Below are positions 34,311-45,289 of a DNA stretch of 64,000 bases, piece by piece. Origin of the DNA: Variovorax sp. N23 (lineage in GTDB: Bacteria; Pseudomonadota; Gammaproteobacteria; Burkholderiales; Burkholderiaceae_C). The stretch spans positions 1 through 64,000 of the forward strand of contig NZ_JAOOPY010000021.1 in the NCBI RefSeq assembly GCF_025486315.1, read 5' to 3'. Every line of letters starts with the position of its first letter. The stretch's first letter is position 1. The position numbers were made by a program, and so were the translations under genes. The notes beneath the pieces are model-generated. The model was not told where the DNA came from and did no database searches. It saw only the letters and a program-made list of their open reading frames with translations.

Positions 34311-36548
34311 ATGAACGATGCACACACCCTTTCGCCGCACACCGTCGATCTGTCCGTCGGCGGCATGACCTGCGCGTCCTGCGTGGGCCGCGTGGAGCGC
34401 GCGCTGCAGCAGGTGCCCGGCGTGCGCGAGGCCAGCGTGAACCTGGCCACCGAGAGCGCCCGCATCGTGGTCGATGCCAACGGCGACGAGGGGATCGACG
34501 CGCGCCTGCGCCGGGCCGTGCGCAGCGCCGGGTACGAGCCCCGCAGTGCCGAAGCCGCGCAGGCGGCGGCCGATGCATCGTCGTGGGAAGGCTTCCTGCC
34601 CGTGGCGGCGGGCCTGGTGCTGTCGGCGCCGCTGCTTGCACCGATGTTGCTGCAACCCTTCGGGGTGCACGCGATGCTCTCGCCGTGGTGGCAGTTGCTG
34701 CTGGCCGCGCCCGTGCAGTTCTGGCTGGGCGCGCGCTTCTACCGCGCGGGTTGGCACGCGGCGCGCGCGCTCACCGGCAACATGGACCTGCTCGTGGCGC
34801 TGGGCACCAGCGCGGCCTTCGGCCTGTCGCTGTGGCTCTGGTGGCGCGCCGTGCCGGGCGAGATGCCGCACCTGTATTTCGAGGCGTCGGCGGTGGTCAT
34901 TTCACTCGTGCTGCTGGGCAAGTGGCTGGAGGCGCGCGCCAAGCGCCAGGCCACGTCGGCCATCCGCGCGCTGCAGCAGCTGCGGCCCGAGGTGGCGCAC
35001 CTGGTCGGGCCACGGAAGGAAACCGACGTGCCGATGGCGGAGGTGATGAAGGGCGACACGCTCGCCGTGCGCCCCGGCGAGCGCGTGCCCGCGGATGCGC
35101 GCGTGCTCGAAGGCCGCTCGGAGGTCGACGAGTCGATGCTCACCGGCGAGCCACTGCCGGTGGCCAAGGGGCCGGGCGATGCGCTCACCGGCGGCTCGGT
35201 GAACGGGGCGGGCCGGCTGGTGGTCGAGGTGCGTGCGGTGGGTGCCGAGAGTGTGCTGGCCCGCATCATCCGGCTGGTGGAAGACGCGCAGGCCGCCAAG
35301 GCGCCGATCCAGCGTTTGGTCGACAAGGTGGCGGCGGTCTTCGTGCCGGTGGTGCTGGGCATCGCGCTGCTCACGCTCGTCGCGTGGTGGATGGCCGGCG
35401 CGGGCAGCGAAGCCGCGCTGGTGCATGCGGTCGCGGTGCTGGTGATCGCCTGCCCCTGCGCGCTGGGTCTGGCCACGCCGGTGGCGGTGATGGCCGGCAC
35501 CGGTGTGGCGGCGAAGCACGGCATTCTCATCAAGGACGCGCGCTCGCTCGAGCTGGCCCACAAGGTCGACACCGTGGCCTTCGACAAGACCGGCACGCTG
35601 ACGCTGGGCACACCGGCCCTGACCGAACTGGTGCCGAACGGACTACCGCGTGCCGGTGAGGCGACGAACGACCTGCTCGCCGTGGCGGCGAGCCTGCAGC
35701 GCGGCAGCACGCATCCGCTGGCGAAGGCGGTGCTCGATGCGGCGGCGAAGGCGGGGCTCGACGCTGCCGCGGCGCGCGACCTGCAGTCCGAGTCGGGGCG
35801 GGGCGTGCGCGGCGTCGTCGACACCGGCGAATGGGCGATCGCAAGTCTGCGCTGGTGCGAGGAACTCGGCGCCGTCCCGGACGCTTCCGTCGTGCAACGC
35901 CTGCAGCAGCGCGGCGCCACGGTCTCGGCACTGCTGTCGTTCGCGGCCGGCGGGGCGCCGCAGGTGAAGGCGCTGCTGGCCTTCAGCGACGAGCCGAAGC
36001 CGCAGGCCGCCGACGCCGTCGCGGCGCTGCAGGCGCGCGGGCTGCGCGTGGTCATGATCTCCGGCGACAACGTGCATGCCGCGCAGGCCATGGCCGCGCG
36101 CGTGGGCATCGCGCCCGACGACGTGCGCGCCGAGGTGCTGCCGGCCGACAAGGCGGCGCAGGTCGCGGCGCTGCGCCAGGGCGGCCGCATCGTGGCGATG
36201 GTCGGCGACGGCGCCAACGACGCGCCGGCCCTGGCCGCGGCCGATGTCGGCATCGCCATGGCCAACGGCACCGACGTCGCGATGGAGGCGGCCGGCATCA
36301 CGCTGATGCGCGGCGACCTGTCGCTGGTGGCCGATGCGCTCGACCTCTCGGCGCGCACGGTGGCGAAGATCCGGCAGAACCTGTTCTGGGCCTTCGCCTA
36401 CAACGTCGTCGGCATTCCCTTCGCGGCCTTCGGCCTGCTCAGCCCGGTGGTGGCGGGTGCGGCGATGGCGGCATCGAGCGTGAGCGTGATGGCCAACGCG
36501 CTGCTGTTGCGGCGCTGGCGACCGGGAGATCGCCGCCTCGCGGTTTGA
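34311..36548 (+). CDS. copA: Copper-translocating P-type ATPase
   Basis: A 745 aa P1B-type ATPase that exports Cu(I) from the cytosol. One N-terminal metal-binding domain has Cys21 and Cys24 (GMTCASC). The membrane core holds the Cys381-Pro-Cys383 transport motif (ACPCALGLATP), followed by the phosphorylation site Asp425 in DKTGTLT, the SHP-type THPLAK and the hinge GDGANDAPAL. Length is typical. It is controlled by the divergent CueR promoter; no Shine-Dalgarno sequence precedes the ATG, which fits a leaderless transcript. Confidence 0.94.
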   Translation: MNDAHTLSPHTVDLSVGGMTCASCVGRVERALQQVPGVREASVNLATESARIVVDANGDEGIDARLRRAVRSAGYEPRSAEAAQAAADASSWEGFLPVAAGLVLSAPLLAPMLLQPFGVHAMLSPWWQLLLAAPVQFWLGARFYRAGWHAARALTGNMDLLVALGTSAAFGLSLWLWWRAVPGEMPHLYFEASAVVISLVLLGKWLEARAKRQATSAIRALQQLRPEVAHLVGPRKETDVPMAEVMKGDTLAVRPGERVPADARVLEGRSEVDESMLTGEPLPVAKGPGDALTGGSVNGAGRLVVEVRAVGAESVLARIIRLVEDAQAAKAPIQRLVDKVAAVFVPVVLGIALLTLVAWWMAGAGSEAALVHAVAVLVIACPCALGLATPVAVMAGTGVAAKHGILIKDARSLELAHKVDTVAFDKTGTLTLGTPALTELVPNGLPRAGEATNDLLAVAASLQRGSTHPLAKAVLDAAAKAGLDAAAARDLQSESGRGVRGVVDTGEWAIASLRWCEELGAVPDASVVQRLQQRGATVSALLSFAAGGAPQVKALLAFSDEPKPQAADAVAALQARGLRVVMISGDNVHAAQAMAARVGIAPDDVRAEVLPADKAAQVAALRQGGRIVAMVGDGANDAPALAAADVGIAMANGTDVAMEAAGITLMRGDLSLVADALDLSARTVAKIRQNLFWAFAYNVVGIPFAAFGLLSPVVAGAAMAASSVSVMANALLLRRWRPGDRRLAV

Positions 36549-36588
36549 GGTGGTGTAGAAACGCGGCACCACGCCCACCGACCATTTC

Positions 36589-37281
36589 ATGCGAATCCTG
36601 TTGATCGAAGACGACGCCGTGCTGCACGACGTCATGCTGCGCAGCCTGCGCGATGCCGGCCACCGCGTGGACCTGGCGACCAATGTCGAAGATGCCGACC
36701 ACCTCTGGCGCGTACAGCCTTTCGACGCGGTGCTGCTCGACCTGAATCTGCCAGCCACGTCGAGCCCCACCAGTGGGCTGGCCAGCGGCCTGCAGGCGCT
36801 GCGCCAGGCACGCAGCCGCGGTGACCGCACGCCGGTGCTGGTGCTGACCGCGCGAGACCGCACCGACGAGCGCATCGCGGGCCTCGACGCCGGTGCCGAT
36901 GATTACCTGGGAAAGCCCTTCGATCTGGCCGAGGTCGAGGCACGGCTGCGCGCCCTGGCGCGGCGCGCGCAGGGCACCGACGATGTCTCGACGCTCGGCC
37001 AGTTGCGGCTGGACCGCAAGGCGCGGCGCTTCGGCGTGGCGGGCGTGCCGCTCGACCTGCCGGCGCGGGAGTTCGAGGTGCTGTGGGAACTGATGAGCCC
37101 GCCCGGCCGCACGGTGAGCAAGCGCGAGCTGTCCGACAAGCTGTCGAGCTTCGACGAATCGCTGGGCGCCAACGCGCTCGAAGCCTTCATCTCGCGCCTG
37201 CGCAAGAAGTTGTCCGGCAGCGGCGCGAGCATCCGCACGCTGCGCGGCATCGGCTACCTGCTCGAAGCCGAGGCGCCGTGA
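36589..37281 (+). CDS. OmpR/PhoB-family response regulator (TctD/QseB-like)
   Basis: A 230 aa response regulator. The receiver has phospho-site Asp51 in LLDLNLP and Lys in DDYLGKPFD; the winged-helix effector ends TLRGIGYLLEAE. Just after the phospho-site a stretch ATSSPTSGLASGL replaces the usual short GRDGL turn, an insertion of about eight or nine residues with a repeated SGL. Its stop overlaps the GTG of the kinase gene, so the two are coupled. Signal and targets are unknown; similarity is to tricarboxylate (TctD) and QseB types. Confidence 0.85.
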   Translation: MRILLIEDDAVLHDVMLRSLRDAGHRVDLATNVEDADHLWRVQPFDAVLLDLNLPATSSPTSGLASGLQALRQARSRGDRTPVLVLTARDRTDERIAGLDAGADDYLGKPFDLAEVEARLRALARRAQGTDDVSTLGQLRLDRKARRFGVAGVPLDLPAREFEVLWELMSPPGRTVSKRELSDKLSSFDESLGANALEAFISRLRKKLSGSGASIRTLRGIGYLLEAEAP

Positions 37282-38678
37282 CAGCGGAGGTACGCGCAGC
37301 GGCGCCGTCGCTCACGCGGCGCGTGCTGCGCGGCGTGCTGCTGCCGCTGGCGCTGACCTGGCTGGTAGGTACTGGCGTGGCGCTGGGGGTGGCCAACAGC
37401 TTCACGGAACAGGCCTTCGACCGCACGCTGCTCGACGATGCCTATGCGGTGTCGTCCAACGTGCGCGCCACCGCGGGCGGCATCGAGCTGCTGCTGACGC
37501 CGCGCGAGGTCACGGCGGTGCTGTTCGACCAGACCGAGGCGGTGCACTTCGCGGTGCTGCAGATGGATGGCCGGCGCCTGGCGGGCGAGGCCGGGCTGGA
37601 CGCGCCCGTGCCCGAGGGCGATGCGTCCCATCGCTTCTCCGACATCGTGTTCCAGGGCCAGACCTTGCGGGCGGTGGTGCTCAACCATGCCGAAGCCAAT
37701 CCGTACCGCGTGCTGGTGGCGCAGACCACGCGGGCGCGCTCGGCGCTGGTGGAGCGCCTGCTGGTCTACGCGCTGGTGCCGCAGATCCTGCTGCTCGCCG
37801 TGCTGGCGGTCTGGCTGTGGCGCCGCATCAACCGTGAGTTGCGGCCCCTGGGCGAACTCGAGGCCACGCTGGACCGTCGCGATGCGAACGACCTGTCGCC
37901 GGTGCCGGTGGCGCGCAGTTCGCGCGAACTCGAGCGGCTCGGCGAGGCGATGAATGCCCTGTTCGTGCGGGTGGCGCACAGCGTGCGCGCGCAGCGCGAA
38001 TTCGCCGGCAACGTGGCGCACGAGCTGCGCACGCCGCTCGCCGGCATCCGCGCGCTGGCGGACTACGGCCTGGCGCAGAAGGATTCGGCCGTGTGGCGCG
38101 AACAGCTCGAACGCATCGCCGCGAGCCAGGCGCGCGCCAGCCACCTGGTCGACCAGTTGCTCGCCCTGGCCCTGGCAGACGAAGGCCGCACGGCGCTGCA
38201 ACGTGCCCCGGTGCGGCTGGATCTGCTGGCGGAAGAAGCGGTGATGCGCCATCTGGCGCGGGCCGACGTGAAGGGCATCGATCTGGGCGCCCAGGGCCTG
38301 GATGCCGGGCCGGTGACGGTGCAGGCCAATGCCGCGCTGGTCGAAGGCATCCTCGACAACCTGCTGGACAACGCGCTGCGCTACGGCGGCCGCACGCTCA
38401 CCGTCGAACTCGACGGCGGGGTGCTGAGCGTGGTGGACGACGGCCCCGGCATTCCTGCCGCGTCGCGGCAGGCGCTGATGCAGCGCTGGGCGCAGGGCGC
38501 CGACGGGCAGAAGCTGGGGCAGGGGGCCGGGCTCGGGCTGTCGATCGTCGCGCGCTATGCGCAACTGCTCGGTGCCCGGCTGACGCTGGACGATGCCGAT
38601 GCGCGCGGCGGGCTGCGCGTGAGCCTCGCTTTCCCGCCGGGGTCTGCGCCGGGGACCGATCAGCCGAGCGTCGGATAG
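37278..38678 (+). CDS. Sensor histidine kinase (TctE/QseC-like)
   Basis: A 466 aa kinase, partner of the preceding regulator (GTGA overlap fixes the GTG start at 37278). Two membrane helices (about 18-40 and 161-180) flank a periplasmic domain of about 120 residues. HAMP, DHp with His248 in FAGNVAHELRTPLAGIRAL, and an ATPase domain (NLLDNALRYGG, DDGPGIP, GAGLGLSIVARYAQLLG) follow. The last six codons overlap the convergent reductase gene by 19 bp. Confidence 0.88.
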   Translation: MTAEVRAAAPSLTRRVLRGVLLPLALTWLVGTGVALGVANSFTEQAFDRTLLDDAYAVSSNVRATAGGIELLLTPREVTAVLFDQTEAVHFAVLQMDGRRLAGEAGLDAPVPEGDASHRFSDIVFQGQTLRAVVLNHAEANPYRVLVAQTTRARSALVERLLVYALVPQILLLAVLAVWLWRRINRELRPLGELEATLDRRDANDLSPVPVARSSRELERLGEAMNALFVRVAHSVRAQREFAGNVAHELRTPLAGIRALADYGLAQKDSAVWREQLERIAASQARASHLVDQLLALALADEGRTALQRAPVRLDLLAEEAVMRHLARADVKGIDLGAQGLDAGPVTVQANAALVEGILDNLLDNALRYGGRTLTVELDGGVLSVVDDGPGIPAASRQALMQRWAQGADGQKLGQGAGLGLSIVARYAQLLGARLTLDDADARGGLRVSLAFPPGSAPGTDQPSVG

Positions 38679-39763
38679 TCGGTGTAGCCCTTCTCGCCGC
38701 CACCGTACATCGTCGCCTTGTCGACCTCGTTGAGCGGTGCGTTCTCGCGCAGGCGGCGCACCAGGTCCGGGTTCGAGATGAAGGGCTTGCCGAAGGCCAC
38801 GAGGTCGTCGCCTTCCTTGACGGCCGTCTCGGCGAGAGGCTTGTCGTAGCCGTTGTTCACCATCCAGGCACCCTTGCCGCCGGCCTGGCGGTAGGCGGCC
38901 TTGAGGGCCTCGTAGTCGAAGGGGCGGTCGGCGATCTCGCGCGGGCCGCCGGTGGCGCCCTCGATGACGTGGATGTAGGCCAGGTTCATCGTCGCGAGCT
39001 GCTTGACCACGTACTCGAACAGCGGCTGCGGATCTTCGTCATAGGCATCGTTGGCCGGCGTCACGGGCGACAGCCGGATGCCGGTCTTGCCCCCGCCGAT
39101 GGCGTCGGCGATGGCGCGCGTCACCTCCAGCAGCAGGCGGGCGCGGTTCTCGATGCTGCCGCCGTAGTCGTCGGTGCGCTGGTTGCTGCCGCGCTTGAGG
39201 AACTGGTCGAGCAGGTAGCCGTTGGCGCCATGCACCTCGACGCCGTCGAAGCCGGCCGTCTCGACCGCGTTGCGGGCCGCGGCGGCGTAGGTGTGGACGA
39301 TGCCGGGCAGTTCGTCGGCCCGCAGCGCGCGCGGCTCGGAGGTCTCGACGAAGCTCGCCACGCCGTTCTTGATGAGCACGGTCTTGCTCTTGGCCGTGAT
39401 GGCGGAGGGGGCGACGGGCTTGCCGTTGTCGGGTTGCAGGTCGGTGTGCGAGATGCGGCCGACATGCCACAGCTGCACCACGATCTTGCCGCCCTTGGCA
39501 TGCACCGCGGCGGTCACGCGCTTCCAGCCGTCGAGCTGTTCGGTGCCGTACAGGCCCGGCACGTCGGCGTAGCCCTGGCCCTGGTGGCTGATGGCCGTGG
39601 CTTCGGTGATGAGCAGGCCGGCGCTGGCGCGCTGCGCGTAGTAGGTGGCCGTGATCGGCAGCGGGATGGCGTTGGGCGAACGGTTGCGCGTCAGCGGTGC
39701 CATGACGATGCGGTTGGCCAGATGCAGGTCACCGGCCTGGACGGGATCGAAGAGCGTAGGCAT
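38660..39763 (-). CDS. nemA: Old yellow enzyme family alkene reductase (NemA-like)
   Basis: A 367 aa FMN-dependent flavoprotein with a TIM-barrel fold that reduces activated C=C bonds and nitro compounds with NAD(P)H. Visible markers are NRIVMAPLTRNRS, the substrate-binding pair His-x-x-Asn in VEVHGANGYLLDQFL, and FGKPFISNPDLVRRL near the end. ATG at 39763 (MPTLFDPVQAGDL) gives the standard N-terminus. It is followed on the same strand by nothing close; the GST gene upstream at 39893 could share stress regulation. Confidence 0.9.
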   Translation of the reverse strand: MPTLFDPVQAGDLHLANRIVMAPLTRNRSPNAIPLPITATYYAQRASAGLLITEATAISHQGQGYADVPGLYGTEQLDGWKRVTAAVHAKGGKIVVQLWHVGRISHTDLQPDNGKPVAPSAITAKSKTVLIKNGVASFVETSEPRALRADELPGIVHTYAAAARNAVETAGFDGVEVHGANGYLLDQFLKRGSNQRTDDYGGSIENRARLLLEVTRAIADAIGGGKTGIRLSPVTPANDAYDEDPQPLFEYVVKQLATMNLAYIHVIEGATGGPREIADRPFDYEALKAAYRQAGGKGAWMVNNGYDKPLAETAVKEGDDLVAFGKPFISNPDLVRRLRENAPLNEVDKATMYGGGEKGYTDYPTLG

Positions 39764-39892
39764 GGGTCGTGTTCGTGTTGTCGTGTGGTTGCTGAGGAAA
39801 GCGTGCGCCAAGCGTAGGCCGCAGCGACCAACCGTGCTGCTGCGAGGTTGTCGGTCTTGGTGTAGCTAGGCCGGCCGGGCGCACCGTTGCGC

Positions 39893-40501
39893 TTACTTGC
39901 CGGCGCTCTCGGCCTTCATGGCTTCCTGCACAGCCGGGCGGGCGCCGACGCGGGCATGCCAGGCGCGCAGATGGGGGTAGGGGGTGAGGTCGAAGGCCAG
40001 CGGCTTGGCCCAGTTGGTCACCGTGAAGAGGTAGCCGTCGGCCACGGTGAAATGCTCGCCCATCAGGTAGTCCTTGCCCTCGATCTCCTTGTCGATCCAG
40101 GCGAAGCGCGCCTTCAGGCGTTCCTTCGCGATGGTCTTCGCTTCCTCCGGCATCGACGGGTTGAACAGCGGGCTGAAGCCCTTGTGGACCTCGGTGCCGA
40201 TGAAGGTGAGCCATTCCTGCAGGCGGTAGCGCTGCAGCGTGCCGGCGGCCGGTGCCAGGTTCTTCAGGGGCGCCTGGTCGGCGATGTACTGCACGATCGC
40301 AGGGCCTTCGCGCAGGCGCGTGCCGTCGTCGAGCTCGAGCAGCGGCACGTAGCCGAGGGGGTTGATGCCGTAGTAGTCGGTGCCGTCCTGGAGCTTGTGG
40401 CTCTTGGTGCTGGCCAGCACCGGCTCGAAGGCGATGCCGGCCTCGTGCAGGGCGATGAAGGGCGAGAGCGAACAGGCGCCGGGGGAGTAGTACAGCTTCA
40501 T
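39893..40501 (-). CDS. gstA: Beta-class glutathione S-transferase
   Basis: A 202 aa cytosolic transferase. The thioredoxin-like N-terminal half begins MKLYYSPGACSLSPFIALHE, with Cys10 at the beta-class catalytic position, the cis-Pro region GYVPLLEL and the glutathione-binding EGPAIVQYI. The helical C-terminal domain includes FTVADGYLFTVTNW. It conjugates or reduces electrophiles with glutathione, which fits the nearby alkene reductase. Confidence 0.92.
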   Translation of the reverse strand: MKLYYSPGACSLSPFIALHEAGIAFEPVLASTKSHKLQDGTDYYGINPLGYVPLLELDDGTRLREGPAIVQYIADQAPLKNLAPAAGTLQRYRLQEWLTFIGTEVHKGFSPLFNPSMPEEAKTIAKERLKARFAWIDKEIEGKDYLMGEHFTVADGYLFTVTNWAKPLAFDLTPYPHLRAWHARVGARPAVQEAMKAESAGK

Positions 40502-40717
40502 GCGAAGGCTCCGATCGGATGGTGGGAAGGGCTTGGCGAGAGGCGCCGCCGGGGGCGGACCTGTCGAAGAAGGCCGATCGTAGCGGGTGGATCGCGGCCT
40601 CCGCCGGCACCGCGTTTTTGTCCTACGGCGGCTCGCGGAACGCGACTATCCGCCGGATGGGCCGGGTTTTCTACGCTCGTCCCCCAGGCGGTACGGTGCT
40701 GCCGACAAGGAGTTCGC

Positions 40718-40903
40718 ATGTTGAAGTACGCCATCATTTTCGCGATCGTCTCGCTGGTCGCCGGTGCGCTCGGCTTCGGCGGCGTCGCCGCCGGCGCGGC
40801 CGGGATCGCCAAGGTGCTGTTCGGTCTGTTCCTGGTGCTGGCCGTGGTCTTCCTGGTGCTCGCTGCGCTGGGCGTGGGAGCCGTGCGAAAAGCGATCGAT
40901 TGA
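40718..40903 (+). CDS. DUF1328 (UPF0391) small membrane protein
   Basis: A 61 aa protein with two hydrophobic helices: MLKYAIIFAIVSLVAGALGF at the N-terminus and a second one around FGLFLVLAVVFLVLA, separated by a Gly/Ala-rich turn. This is the UPF0391/DUF1328 family, often induced by stress; no biochemical role is known. AAGGAG lies seven bases before the ATG. A GTCCTAC string about 100 bp upstream matches the arms of the dyad at 13248. Confidence 0.85.
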   Translation: MLKYAIIFAIVSLVAGALGFGGVAAGAAGIAKVLFGLFLVLAVVFLVLAALGVGAVRKAID

Positions 40904-40960
40904 GGGGCAGACGGCATCGGAGCACCCCGGGGGCTGGTGCGGCGGTAGAGCGGCCGAGGG

Positions 40961-40980
40961 ATGCTATAAAAAGCATAGCA
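40961..40980. promoter_or_regulatory. Hairpin/promoter-like motif upstream of mnmG
   Basis: ATGCT-ATAAAA-AGCAT forms a short dyad with an AT-rich loop. It could act as a promoter element or a transcript end for the DUF1328 gene; the TTAAAAT at 41067-41073 is another possible -10 for mnmG. Confidence 0.3.
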
Positions 40981-41110
40981 ACACAGCACGTCGGCAAGAG
41001 GCTCGCAGCGTTGTTCCTGGGAAACGGCCGGGTGCCCACACAGGCGGCATTGGCGGGCGGCGGCGCTTAAAATCACCGCCCCCTCTCTTGCAGAGTCCCG
41101 CCGCGCACGC

Positions 41111-43095
<1,985 letters not shown>

Positions 43096-43099
<4 letters not shown>

Positions 43100-43734
43100 G
43101 CGGCGAGGCGACCCTGCGCGCGGGCGCTGCGCAGCTCGGGCTGGCACTGGACGATCGGCAGTGCGAGCGGCTGCTGGCCTACGGCGCGCTCATCCTGAAG
43201 TGGAACAAGGTCTACAACCTGACGGCGCTGCGCGACCCGGCGACGGTGATGACGCACCATCTGCTGGACAGCCTGTCCGTCATCGCGCCGCTGCAGCGTG
43301 AGCGGCCGGGCGCGACGCGCCTGCTGGATGTGGGGGCCGGCGCCGGACTGCCCGGTGTGGTGATCGCCATCCTGCGGCCCGATATCGATGTCACCTGCCT
43401 CGACGCGGTGGCCAAGAAGACCGCCTTCGTCCAACAGGTCGCGGCGGAATTGAAGCTGCCCAACCTCCGGGGCTTGCATGCGCGCGTCGAGACGCTGACA
43501 GGCCGCTACGACGTCATCAGCAGCCGCGCCTTCGCCTCGCTGCCGGACTTCTACAACGGCTCGATGCAGTTGCTGGCCGAGGAGGGCGTCTGGCTCGCCA
43601 TGAAGGGCAAGGTTCCGGCGGATGAACTGGCCGCACTGCCGCCTGGCGTGGACGTGTTTCACGTGGAACAACTGACGGTGCCCGGCCTCGATGCCGAGCG
43701 CTGCATCGTCTGGGCGCGAAAAGCCGCCGGCTGA
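43096..43734 (+). CDS. rsmG: 16S rRNA (guanine-N7) methyltransferase RsmG
   Basis: A 212 aa SAM-dependent methyltransferase that modifies G527 of 16S rRNA (GidB). Motifs are LKWNKVYNLTALRDP, the SAM loop LLDVGAGAGLPGVVIAIL and SSRAFASLPDF. Its ATG overlaps the mnmG stop by four bases (ATGA), so the pair is translationally coupled. A near-consensus parS lies close to the 3' end (43655-43670). Confidence 0.95.
43655..43670. other. parS site 2 (inside rsmG)
   Basis: TGTTTCACGTGGAACA differs from the consensus at one position and contains the half-site variant GTGGAACA seen in other parS sites. It lies 1.09 kb from the perfect site. Confidence 0.85.
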
Positions 43735-43803
43735 AGCCTGAAGAGGGCGCCGCGGCGCCGGGGCTGACTTAGACTCGACGCTCCCTTTCTTCAGGCACTT
43801 CCC

Positions 43804-44418
43804 ATGTTCGGCATCGCTGATTACGGCGCTTTCGTTGCGGCCATCGTTCTGTTCCTCGCGATTCCGGGCCCCGGCAACCTGGCGCTGATCACCTCGACAG
43901 GGAAGGGCGGCATTCGCGGCGGGCTGGCCGCCACGCTGGGTGTGATCGCCGGCGACCAGGTGCTGATGTGGATGGCGGTTGCCGGCGTCGCCGCGCTGCT
44001 GGCCGGCTACCCGGCTGCCTTCCACGCGGTGCGCTGGCTGGGCGCCGCCTACCTGGCCTGGCTGGGCTTCAAGATGCTGCTGGCCAGGCCCGGTGCTGCG
44101 CCCATCCTGAACATCCGCCCGCGCCAGTTCGCGCGGCAGGCCTTCTTCATCACGCTGCTGAATCCCAAGGCGATCGTCTTCTACATGGCCTTCTTCCCGC
44201 TCTTCGTCGATCCGGTGCGCCATCAGGGTGTGGTCACCTTCGCCGCGATGGCGCTCACGATCGCGGTGCTGACCTTCGCCTATGGCCTGGCCGCGACGCT
44301 GCTCACGCACTTTCTGGCCGAGCGCATGCGCGCCAACCCGCGCATCTCCATGACGCTCGAGAAGCTGGCCGGCGTCTTCCTGATCGGCTTCGGCGTCAAG
44401 CTCGCCGTGTCGCGCTGA
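43804..44418 (+). CDS. LysE/RhtB family translocator
   Basis: A 204 aa inner-membrane exporter with about six helices. It begins FVAAIVLFLAIPGPGNLALIT, the LysE/RhtB signature, and has GYPAAFHAVRWLGAAYLAWLG and FFITLLNPKAIVFYMAFFPLF. Members expel amino acids such as homoserine, threonine or leucine. It stands between rsmG and parA, 13 bases before parA, and may be co-transcribed with it without a functional link. Confidence 0.88.
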   Translation: MFGIADYGAFVAAIVLFLAIPGPGNLALITSTGKGGIRGGLAATLGVIAGDQVLMWMAVAGVAALLAGYPAAFHAVRWLGAAYLAWLGFKMLLARPGAAPILNIRPRQFARQAFFITLLNPKAIVFYMAFFPLFVDPVRHQGVVTFAAMALTIAVLTFAYGLAATLLTHFLAERMRANPRISMTLEKLAGVFLIGFGVKLAVSR

Positions 44419-44431
44419 AAGGGACCGGACG

Positions 44432-45289
44432 ATGGCCAAGATTTTCTGCATCGCCAACCAGAAGGGTGGCGTCGGCAAGACCACCACCACGGTGAATCTC
44501 GCCGCCGGGCTGGCCAAGGTCGGTCAACGGGTGCTGATGATCGACCTGGACCCGCAGGGCAACGCCACCATGGGCTCGGGCATCGACAAGCGCCAGCTCG
44601 AGACGACGGTGTACGACGTGCTGCTGGAGTCGTCGTCGGTCGCCGAGGCGCGGGTGAAGTCCGAATCATGCGGCTACGACGTGCTGGGCGCCAACCGCGA
44701 GCTGGCCGGCGCCGAGGTCGAGATGGTGGCGCTGGACCGCCGCGAGAAGCGCCTGCGCACCGCCCTGGCCGCCGTGGGTGCCGAGTACGACTTCATCCTG
44801 ATCGACTGCCCGCCCAGCCTCAGCCTGCTGACGCTCAACGGCCTGTGCGCCGCTCACGGGGTGATCGTGCCGATGCAGTGCGAGTACTTCGCGCTCGAGG
44901 GGCTGACCGACCTGGTCAACACCATCAAGCAGGTGCACGCCAACCTCAACAAGAATCTGCAGATCATCGGCCTGCTGCGCGTCATGTTCGATCCGCGCAT
45001 CACGCTGCAGCAGCAGGTGAGCGAGCAGCTCAAGGCGCACTTCGGCGACAAGGTGTTCGACACCGTGATCCCGCGCAACGTGCGGCTGGCCGAGGCGCCG
45101 AGCTACGGCCTTCCGGGCGTCGTCTTCGACCCCGCCGCCCGCGGCAGCCAGGCCTTCGTCGCCTTCGCCCAGGAACTGGTCACGAAGATGCTGCCGGCCA
45201 GCGCCTTCGCACCGTCGGCCCCTGCCGCCCCTGCGCCGATCGACCTGCCCGCGACGCTGCAGGGGGCGGACGGCGGCCTGCAGCCATGA
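44432..45289 (+). CDS. parA: Chromosome partitioning ATPase ParA
   Basis: A 285 aa deviant Walker ATPase. The P-loop KGGVGKTT is at residues 11-18, with Asp in MIDLDPQGNAT and IDCPPSLSLLTLN. It lacks the N-terminal helix-turn-helix domain of plasmid ParA, as expected for chromosomal Soj types. With ParB and the two parS sites in mnmG and rsmG it moves newly replicated origins apart. A Pro/Ala-rich C-terminus (APSAPAAPAPID) extends beyond the usual end. Its stop overlaps the ATG of the hydrolase gene. Confidence 0.94.
   Translation: MAKIFCIANQKGGVGKTTTTVNLAAGLAKVGQRVLMIDLDPQGNATMGSGIDKRQLETTVYDVLLESSSVAEARVKSESCGYDVLGANRELAGAEVEMVALDRREKRLRTALAAVGAEYDFILIDCPPSLSLLTLNGLCAAHGVIVPMQCEYFALEGLTDLVNTIKQVHANLNKNLQIIGLLRVMFDPRITLQQQVSEQLKAHFGDKVFDTVIPRNVRLAEAPSYGLPGVVFDPAARGSQAFVAFAQELVTKMLPASAFAPSAPAAPAPIDLPATLQGADGGLQP

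Noticed and set aside
34739..36358. Long minus-strand frame opposite copA
   Set aside because: A Ser/Ala/Arg-rich shadow frame with no start context or domain, fully explained by copA codon bias.
38660..38678. Overlap of the kinase and alkene reductase genes as a possible regulatory feature
   Set aside because: A 19 bp convergent overlap of C-terminal codons is common in compact GC-rich genomes and needs no special explanation.
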